Shown: one piece after another, positions 58,396-64,000 of the stretch
Position numbering within the stretch: position 1 is the first letter of the stretch
How the letters are laid out: every line of letters begins with the position of its first letter
Origin: Protea cynaroides
Lineage: Eukaryota > Streptophyta > Magnoliopsida > Proteales > Proteaceae
DNA length: 64,000 bases
Reading direction: 5' to 3'
Assembly: GCA_028583415.1 (NCBI GenBank)
Contig: CM053276.1
Coordinates: 120,955,666-121,019,665 of the forward strand
The notes under the pieces: model-generated
Told to the model about the DNA's origin: nothing
Databases searched by the model: none
Seen by the model: only the letters and a program-made list of their open reading frames with translations
Made by a program: the position numbers and the translations under genes

Positions 58396-58557
58396 TCACA
58401 CTAATGCCTTCATATCATTATAAGTTGCTTTCCTCTGGAAGGAGAGAAGGATCACCTTTGTTTGAGAGTCTAACCTAACTAGACAAGCTGTTAGTAGTAG
58501 GAGCAACAGAACAAAGAGCCTTAGACTACCCTCTGCTTTCAGTATCCCAGTCTCCAT
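47593..58557 (-). CDS. CASP-like protein, 2 family (four-helix membrane protein), split by a 10.3-kb intron
   Basis: Three minus-strand exons join in frame: 58557-58400, 58302-58164 and 47844-47593, giving 182 aa. Both introns are GT-AG; intron 1 is phase 2 and intron 2 phase 0. Exon 1 encodes a short N-terminus, the first hydrophobic helix (LRLFVLLLLLLTACLV) and SQTKVILLS. Exon 2 has the second helix region ending AWVSFLLDQ. Exon 3 has MVTYISFGALTAATQASALA, CDRYTRFCYQIGGA with the conserved cysteines, and a last helix ending LFRFYSWK. The pattern matches CASPL2 proteins, probably the 2D group. CASP-like proteins form plasma-membrane scaffolds; the specific role here is unknown. Intron 2 (47845-58163) contains a Gypsy element on the same strand plus a MITE. 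The exon borders, all of them clean, argue that the gene is still functional. Confidence 0.85.
48619..49124 (-). repeat. 3' LTR of the Gypsy element (truncated)
   Basis: It ends (minus strand) in CCGTAACA at 48619. A TATA motif, TATAAATAG, lies near 48885 on minus. It aligns along its length with 55390-55894, then the two diverge abruptly at 49125, suggesting loss of its start. A polypurine-like tract (AAAAAAGAAGGAAAAAG on minus) is at about 49135-49152. Confidence 0.75.
49440..49890 (-). repeat. 60-bp-class minisatellite in the Gypsy 3' internal region
   Basis: Six or seven diverged units contain GCTACTC, ACCTGCTTGTGGGT and GAGTAGGCGG, with a period of about 55-62 bp. On the minus strand they read as repeated AYSHPQAS-type peptides; no start or domain supports a protein. 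Such arrays are common before the 3' LTR of Tat elements. Confidence 0.75.
50135..50479 (-). pseudogene. Integrase C-terminal domain remnant
   Basis: Contains YNKTVRHKIFQVGDLVLRK, NWEGPYRVLS, SYKLATLSGEEIPRTWHA and NLRKYYQ, the C-terminal part of Gypsy integrases. The zinc-binding HHCC and catalytic DDE core that should precede it are missing: the upstream frame (ending at 50479) is RNase H tail running straight to this segment. Confidence 0.8.
50479..51247 (-). pseudogene. RNase H regions of the Gypsy polyprotein
   Basis: The first frame (51247-50939) has TPLKKVLSKPDASSRLINWA, KAQALADFIVE and the start of a second, archaeal-type RNase H (WTLQVDCSS, GSGAG-like SGAGMILTS). The second (50832-50479) has ITAFRSVELQYV and EADELSRLS. 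A frame break separates them near 50935-50840. Two RNase H domains in tandem are a mark of the Tat lineage. Confidence 0.75.
51263..52666 (-). pseudogene. Reverse transcriptase of the Gypsy element, with an in-frame stop
   Basis: Read 52666 down to 51263. The first part has EEIQKLLGAGFIREV, WLANVVMVPK and WRICIDFTDLNKACPKDSYP. A TAG at 52112-52114 (probably from a glutamine codon) interrupts it. The next part in the same frame has LDTYSGYNQI, the AFGLKNAGATYQRL block and the catalytic YVDD. RNase H follows (FEWTEECQKAFEDLK, QLYLEVS). Confidence 0.85.
52667..53165 (-). pseudogene. Protease region of the Gypsy element, catalytic aspartate lost
   Basis: The minus strand shows AKCLVNTGSSMDI, where retropepsins have DTGSS. 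The codon at 52997-52999 is AAT (Asn) in place of GAT/GAC. Downstream is SLNKLRSCMPTYYLVMKFPT, typical of the protease-RT spacer of this lineage. Stops interrupt the frame near 52950. Confidence 0.7.
53467..55319 (-). pseudogene. Gag of the Gypsy element, broken
   Basis: It starts at 55319 (MAHRRTRAQAS) with a proline/alanine/glutamine-rich N-terminus. A stop at 54843 lies in frame with the next segment (54839-54528). A one-base shift and stop near 54520 separate that from the Retrotrans_gag core (54514-53939: VFPLTLKGPARTWFNNLPP, SFEQLSNKFLTHF, LQDFIKRFNAKVLKI). A zinc-knuckle-like YCRFHRDYGHDTDEY is at about 53815-53770. Confidence 0.8.
55390..56025 (-). repeat. 5' LTR of the Gypsy element
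   Basis: 55390-55894 aligns with the 3' LTR. The further part to about 56025 shows weak but ordered similarity to the solo LTR at 60.1 kb (TACACGTGGCA against TACATGTGGCA), so I extend the LTR there. The outer border is approximate. Confidence 0.6.
56060..56280. mobile_element. AT-rich MITE, second copy, inside CASP-like intron 2
   Basis: It shares TATGTATTATA, AATTAATTATATA, ATTACATTATGA, GATAATCTATTATTA and the end ATACCAAAGAGAGC with 33288-33562. Its left terminus is worn. Confidence 0.65.
56281..58163. other. Rest of CASP-like intron 2, with simple repeats
   Basis: It contains an A-run plus (AT)n microsatellite at 56528-56603 and a (GA)n tract at 58116-58148 directly next to exon 2. Frames at 57118-57679 are AT-rich and unrecognised. 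No gene is seen. Confidence 0.55.
58116..58148. repeat. (GA)n microsatellite in intron 2, 16 bp from exon 2
   Basis: About 16 GA repeats on plus (CT on the gene's sense strand). Similar tracts occur at 58362-58392 (intron 1), 58774-58811 (upstream) and 61590-61615. Confidence 0.95.
58362..58392. repeat. (GA)n microsatellite in CASP-like intron 1
   Basis: A GA run beginning a few bases after the exon 1 donor (GTGAGT at 58399-58394). On the transcript it is a CU repeat filling much of the 97-bp intron. Confidence 0.95.
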
Positions 58558-58596
58558 TTCCAATCCAAACAGTACCTCTTTCTCTCTCTTTCTCAG

Positions 58597-58604
58597 TTTA
58601 TATA
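58597..58604 (-). promoter_or_regulatory. TATA box of the CASP-like gene
   Basis: TATATAAA on the minus strand lies about 40 bp before the start codon at 58557, so the leader would be only some 10-15 bases or the true start is slightly different. A GA/CT microsatellite (58774-58811) lies farther upstream. Confidence 0.5.
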
Positions 58605-58770
58605 ACTGAAATTAAAGACAGCTTGTTTTGGGCGTTGGAGAGAAATTTATATGTATATATTAAGGAAAAGACACTTGTAAGGTTTTTTTAACTGGCGGTT
58701 GCCATGTTTCCACGGCAGACTTGATGCAATCCTTTAATGCTACCGAGAAACCAACGTTGGCGAACCCAGT

Positions 58771-58813
<43 letters not shown>

Positions 58814-59200
58814 AATTATGATCGGGGTCCGTCTAGTACAGGTCAAGTTATAATGAAGAAGACATTGGGAGTGGCGGAGGGGGGGGTAGTCACATGTCTG
58901 GCCAGTCCCGGGCCGGGCTAAACACTTCCACGGCATGTTAGGCCAGGAATTCAGGATGAATATTAAAGCCCAGACCCGTCCAATTATAGGCGGAGCTCAA
59001 CTGTCCTGGACAGATTGTCCCACACCCCCACCTCTGGACTACTAGAAGAGAATGTAGGAAAGCATCAAAGTTAATAAATATGATGTGGACAGATGCCAGA
59101 AGCAGAACGTTAAATGATAAATGTAATATCAGATAAAGTATATCCAAAGTTAGCTCGGGTTTAATATATGATTTATTATCTCCAAACCTCGAACTTTATA

Positions 59201-59242
<42 letters not shown>

Positions 59243-59440
59243 TTTGCATCTTCTCTTGTTATTCAGTCAGTCGTTCATTCGATGGATTAGGATATACTTG
59301 ACAAATACACCAGTGCATCCTAGTCTGATCGATAAACAAGAGGAGAGGATTTTTTTTTCATTTTTATTACTAATAATTATATGCAAAATTTTTACAAATA
59401 ATAATAATAATATTAACAACAAATGAGTCTGTAATAGCGT
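58605..59440. other. Upstream region of the CASP-like gene, no other gene seen
   Basis: It contains (GA)n at 58774-58811 and (AT)n at 59202-59239. Open frames over these are repeat artefacts. Confidence 0.5.
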
Positions 59441-59450
59441 TTTTACAATG

Positions 59451-59666
59451 GGATTCAAATCCTCTCCTTCAAGAGTTTTTGGAGGAGAGGTGACGCCTCT
59501 ATTGGGTGGCATTTGGGATTCGGATGAATCTGAGTCTTCCATTAGAATCGATAAGTTGAGCCGACAGGAGGTGTCGGCTTAGATTAACCTGAGCCCCAGG
59601 TATCGTCCATCTAATGAAGGTGCCATTTCTCCTTCAGAAACTCTTAGAAAAGAGGATGTGGATCCC
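59451..59666. mobile_element. Foldback MITE, MULE type, with 9-bp target duplication
   Basis: This 216-bp element starts GGATTCAAATCCTCTCC and ends GAGGATGTGGATCCC. It has the family's GGAGGAGAGGTGACGCC, a GAGCCGACA...TGTCGGCTT stem and CTGAGCCCCAGGTA. Perfect 9-bp flanks TTTACAATG lie at 59442-59450 and 59667-59675. Confidence 0.88.
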
Positions 59667-59675
59667 TTTACAATG

Positions 59676-60099
59676 GGACTCACCATAAACGTGTGGATCA
59701 TTTTTGTACAGGGTTTTTTTTTTTGGGATAAATCACAGGGTGTCATAGTTGGAGCATTAATTATCACCAAACTCATGTGCTTGTGGTTGGGAATGCCACT
59801 GCTCCAATGTATACTGTTGTAATTGTTTCTAAAACAGAAAAATGTAGGGATAGTGCAACTGATGAAGTCAAGTGATTTTTTCTGGTTACATAGTCAAGGG
59901 ATTCTTTTGACCCACAACTGAAGTGAATGCTTATACAAAAAAAAAATTAAAATTTAAAAATTGAAAAGATAATAATAAAAAGAGAAAAAAAAATTCAAAG
60001 AATCCTAAGATGGGAAAAGAAAAAAAAATACAATTCCAAAATTATCAAAATTATCCCTATGTTAGGGGGGAAAAATACCCACAATAAAAATCCTACATG
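59676..60099. other. Gene-free stretch
   Basis: AT-rich with A-runs near 59938-60030. No gene, RNA or repeat is supported. Confidence 0.45.
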
Positions 60100-60717
60100 T
60101 GGCATCTAAAACAGATTAGACCAACTAGGCGAATTAGAATCACACTTGGCCTTAGACACCTGGAGGTCGAGTCCTACCAGCGTACGTCACTTGATCGGAT
60201 ATGAAAATCCTAAGGTGACTCTACCATGTCATTGGAGTTATTCTTCTATTAGAACACGTTGTCGACTAGCACGGCCGGACAACCATTTATGCAGTGACAT
60301 CCGTCGCTCTCACTGGGCGTCCTTCGCTACATTCTTCTACTCCTACTTGGAGTCTATGACCTGACTGTTCTACAGTGCAATACCTGGAAGTCCCACTAAT
60401 GTACGTTTTTCAAGAGTCCCAGTATCTCCATGCTTCTTGCCTACTCCTATCAATAGAGGACGACCCCTAAAGTAATGATTCATTTACTCAATATTACTCA
60501 CTATTCACTCCATCTCTTTTACACTCAAACTATTTCTATGTTCCCCTCTTTCTCTAAACTAGGGATAGATTTATGTTATCTCTTAACTGCTTACATCGAG
60601 AATCTGACTTAGGCGTTGGAATATATTCGAGACTTCGTTGTCCAACTCTCTTGTCTAATCTTTGTGATTGTAAATTATCCAGGTCACAAATCGATGGAAC
60701 GATTTCCAACCATAACA
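60100..60717 (+). mobile_element. Solo LTR of the Gypsy family seen at 48.6-56.0 kb
   Basis: On the plus strand the sequence follows the Gypsy LTR from its middle to its end: TGGAGTCTATGACCTGA, CATGCTTCTTGCC, a worn TATA (CAATAGAGGACGA), GGCGTTGGA...TCC and the final GATTTCCAACCATAACA. The opposite orientation to the intron copy and the lack of internal sequence indicate a solo LTR. Identity is lower than between the two LTRs of that element. The left border is approximate and no target duplication was found. Confidence 0.7.
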
Positions 60718-60915
60718 CTCTACTAAGACAAAGGTAGATAAATGCCTTTAACTATTCATTTGCACGGTCTATATAAAAAAAATCATCCCTAAAATTTAAC
60801 TATTCAAAATCTATCCCTAAAATTTAATGAAAGAAAGAAGGGAGAAAGAAAACTTTTGCAACTATTTGATTGGAAGAAAATTTCAAACGATTATTATACC
60901 ATTAGCAAAATAAAA

Positions 60916-61205
60916 ATGTAATATTGATATAACTTTCACATTTGTTTATTTTTAATGAACAGTTCAGCAATATTAAAATGGTTTTTTTATTTTTTACTGA
61001 AAACAAGATAAATATTAATATTGATATTATTTTCACATTTGCTTATTTTATTGAGAAATTCTAGGATCCAATGTAATATTGGTATTACTTTCACATTTGA
61101 TTATTTTTATTGAGCAGTCCAGCAAAATTAAAATGGTTTTTTTTCACTAAAAGCAAGATAAATACTGATATTGATATTATTTTCACATTTGATTATTTTA
61201 TTGTA
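60916..61205. repeat. Diverged tandem duplication, period about 155 bp
   Basis: ATGTAATATTG, then CTTTCACATTTG, AGCAAAATTAAAATGG-like text, AAGCAAGATAAATA and TTGATATTATTTTCAC occur in order at 60916 and again at 61071. It is AT-rich and non-coding. Confidence 0.75.
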
Positions 61206-61581
61206 AGAAAAACAGCAATAAATATGGTTTACGACTTAATCTTTTAAGGCAAGATTCATGTAAATAAGTCAATTATTTATCATATGATTATGTAATAAAA
61301 CATCACACATAATAAAAAAAAATAAAAATTAGTTTTGGTACTCACAATTCAACAACAGATTAAGAAAATAGATGGGTTGAGTCCTGAATAACACTCTCCT
61401 TAAGATTGTATTTACCCCTATGGTACAACAGGTTCTTGTGAATCAACCTCTAGGATAAAACAACCCCTTAAGGCCCTTCCAGTGATGTGCACACAAATAA
61501 TCAGACCTCGTCAAAAGAACCAATGGTTGAGATTAACAATTTTCAAAAGCAAAATGGGTTCGATGTCGTCTAAAGAGAATA

Positions 61582-61613
<32 letters not shown>

Positions 61614-62654
61614 TTGAATTCTCTGGTTGAGTTTTGGCAAAGGCAATGTCCTTTATTTATAGAGGACAAGTGCCTTTCCAAATGGCCATTTTGTAGATGT
61701 ATGTTTATTGAATGGACGGTCCAGATGCGTTTGATCAAAGAGGTACTTGGATTAATGGTTCAAATTGAACCTCTTTAAACGTAGGGAGGTACTTGTATGA
61801 ATGGGTAAAGACGCTAAACGTATCCATATATGTATAGGTGTACCTCTACCCCTTAAGGGTATATGACACTTCTCTTTCAAAAGGGTACATACATACATAA
61901 GTGTCCACATCTACATCTATATCCACATTTGCTTCGTGTCCAAAGGCACGGCACGACATGTCTCGGTTCTGCTCGACTAGTTTTAAAGACAACCCGGAAT
62001 CCCCGAACACCTTCCTAAAGAGGGAGACTTCTTTTTAAGGGCTCCAGTTGTATTGGGACACCCTTTACATATAAACCTCTACTTTCCTTTGTCCCTAAAC
62101 AATGTGGGATTAAAAATTTCCACTAGCTTAATGATGTAAGCCAATCTAGGCTTATAAAAATAACAGATCGAAAGAGTGATTTATACAAATTTAAAGTAAT
62201 TACAAGTTTGGCCGAATTTGACAGATTTGCATAACGTTAGAAAAATGACTATAACTTCTTCAATACAGATCGGAATGGTCTAATTCTAGTAGAAAATTAA
62301 AGATATTTCCCAAGGCTATAAGTTTCGTCAAGATTGTTTTTTTAGATTTTTAGTGTAAGATATGACAAAATAGACCAAAAGGAACATGAAATGCAATAAT
62401 TAAATTCTGAAAAAATTTCAGGATGCAAGAACAAGAAAGTAATATTTGATAGAGTGAAAATAGAGTGATTTACTTCACTTCTAGGATGTTAATCAATTCT
62501 AATGGTGGCCTAGGACTTTTCTAGAATGTAGGTGAAGAATAAAATTCTAACTCTTTTATGATGGAATGAAACCAGAACTCTTCTAGGTTCAAAAAATGAT
62601 GTACGTGTTATGTGGTCAATCTTAATTGTCAACTTTATTTGTAATGGAAAACGA
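61206..62654. other. Gene-free stretch with a (GA)n tract
   Basis: (GA)n lies at 61588-61615. No gene is supported; the 98-codon plus frame at 61482 runs through the GA repeat and is unlikely to be real. Confidence 0.45.
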
Positions 62655-62790
62655 ACAATGCCCAGTAGCATTCTTTTGCACCCTCACATGGGTAGTGACA
62701 GGAACACCCAATCCTTCCTGTTGAATACCTGTACATGCACTCCTATTAGCCCTGTGCTAGTGCATGGCCACATAGCCAGGCAACAAAATA
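62655..62790. mobile_element. Probable decayed relative of the 47132 foldback MITE
   Basis: AATGCCCAGTAGCATTC, TTGCACCCTCACATGGG on the left and TGCATGGCCACATAGCCAGG, CAACAAAATA on the right echo the inverted arms of the element at 47132-47267. The centre differs. Confidence 0.4.
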
Positions 62791-64000
62791 TTTGGGTGAA
62801 CCTAGGCTTCATTATTCAACCTGAATATGTTCTCTAGACTAAGTTTCAATATCGTGACCGAAATATAAACATCATTAAAATATTTTAGTCTTGTTTTTCC
62901 ACATGAAAATTTTTAATTAATTTATAATCTTAAGGATTAAGCTCACCTAGACTTCATATTTTGTGACATACATAGGATGTTTAGGGCCATTTGATCTGCT
63001 GAACAATTTTATCTAGAGTAACTTTTTAGTTTAATTTCAACCTGGATTTCATGTTATTCTACTATGTCATAGTCTTCTTCTTCGCTTAAGATGGGAAATT
63101 AGAAAAGTATTAAATAACAATCTCTCACACTTTCCATTTATAGAAAATATAAAAAAAACACCCTCATCACTTTTTTTTTGGGTAGAACTCTCTCGTCACT
63201 TCAATGAATAAAGCATAGAAATAAGAGACAAAAAATTGTCCTTCATAATTTAATACTGCCTTTACCAGCAACAATAAATAATAGGCTTTATCTCTTAAAT
63301 GTAAATGTTATAAATAATTTTTCTTTTGAAAATTTGTTATTAGTGAAAGCTAAATAGATAATCAATTATCTAAATTATGGGGTTATGTGAATTTTTAAGA
63401 CTTTCATAAGTTTAATTTAATTTTTTTTTCTTGTGCGACACCGATCCCAACCTATGTTCTTAAACCTTAATCCCTATGATCAATGTGTTTGCTATTTTCA
63501 CATTTAGTCTTATCTTAGTCTTATTTCTTCAATTCTATCGATCCAATACTTTACCTCCACGGCGCCCTTCATGTCATTATTAATCATAAACCTTTTTTTT
63601 TTTTTTTTTTTTTGTTTCTTGTGTGGCGGGTGGGGACAGTAATTGAGACTTGAGACTGGAATTTGCTAATCATGTATAGACCTAATCAGTGACAACGAAA
63701 TCATCATGCATCTAGATGGGGCTGAGAGGGGGACAGAGAAATAAATAAGAAAGCAATTCAAGTTGGTAGTGAAAAAGGACTGGAATCAATTATCCCAAAT
63801 CTTGCATAAATGCTTCCTAACTTGGTGCATGTCAACATCTTGGCTGAAAACCAACTGCCCAACAAAAAAATGAAGGGATGCATGATGATAATGATCTTAG
63901 GGATAGAGATGGGTTTTCCTTGGACCAGATAAGGAAGATAATGCAAAACCAGTTTGGGATTGAACAGCAAATGGTTGGTGACATTTTGCTATTATCACCA
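62791..64000. other. Gene-free stretch to the end of the window
   Basis: AT-rich with a poly-T tract at about 63592-63614. I see no supported gene. Confidence 0.45.

Overview
This is nuclear DNA from a flowering plant. It is AT-rich, has long repeat-filled introns, and carries plant-type genes (CASP-like membrane protein, RIF1, DAYSLEEPER-like protein), Tat-lineage Ty3/Gypsy sequences and many Mutator-like (MULE) elements. The species cannot be told from the sequence. Three genes look intact: a single-coding-exon DAYSLEEPER-like domesticated hAT transposase (+, CDS 19714-21723), a ten-exon RIF1 homologue (+, 29821-45441, 1147 aa by my exon model) and a three-exon CASP-like 2 family gene (-, 58557 down to 47593, 182 aa).

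Layout. 1-16 kb is mostly gene-free and holds MITEs, a GGT-rich minisatellite and an LTR remnant. 16.0-22.2 kb is the DAYSLEEPER-like gene with an inferred 3.5 kb intron in its 5' UTR. 22.7-28.9 kb is a nested set of MULEs that has picked up fragments of four unrelated plant genes: a ZIP metal transporter, a fructokinase, a TBL-type acetyltransferase and a GH3 amido synthetase, the last arranged as a foldback. A C-terminal raffinose-synthase fragment (29.1-29.5 kb) sits just upstream of RIF1, next to three E2F-type sites. RIF1 covers 16 kb. Its intron 2 holds a 1.34 kb foldback MULE and a MITE, intron 4 a 3.27 kb solo LTR, and intron 8 uses a GC donor. 45.4-47.6 kb is transcript tail or intergenic.

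From 47.6 to 58.6 kb lies the CASP-like gene. Its second intron is 10.3 kb and contains a degenerate Gypsy element (48.6-56.0 kb) on the same strand as the gene. 58.6-64 kb is intergenic, with a MULE-type MITE, a solo LTR of the same Gypsy family and simple repeats.

The genes do not form a pathway. The unifying theme is transposable elements: MULE-type foldbacks with 9-bp target duplications, captured gene fragments, and TE-swollen introns around conserved genes. All calls were made by eye from translation, motifs and splice signals. Exon models, domain calls and family names would need alignment or RNA evidence.
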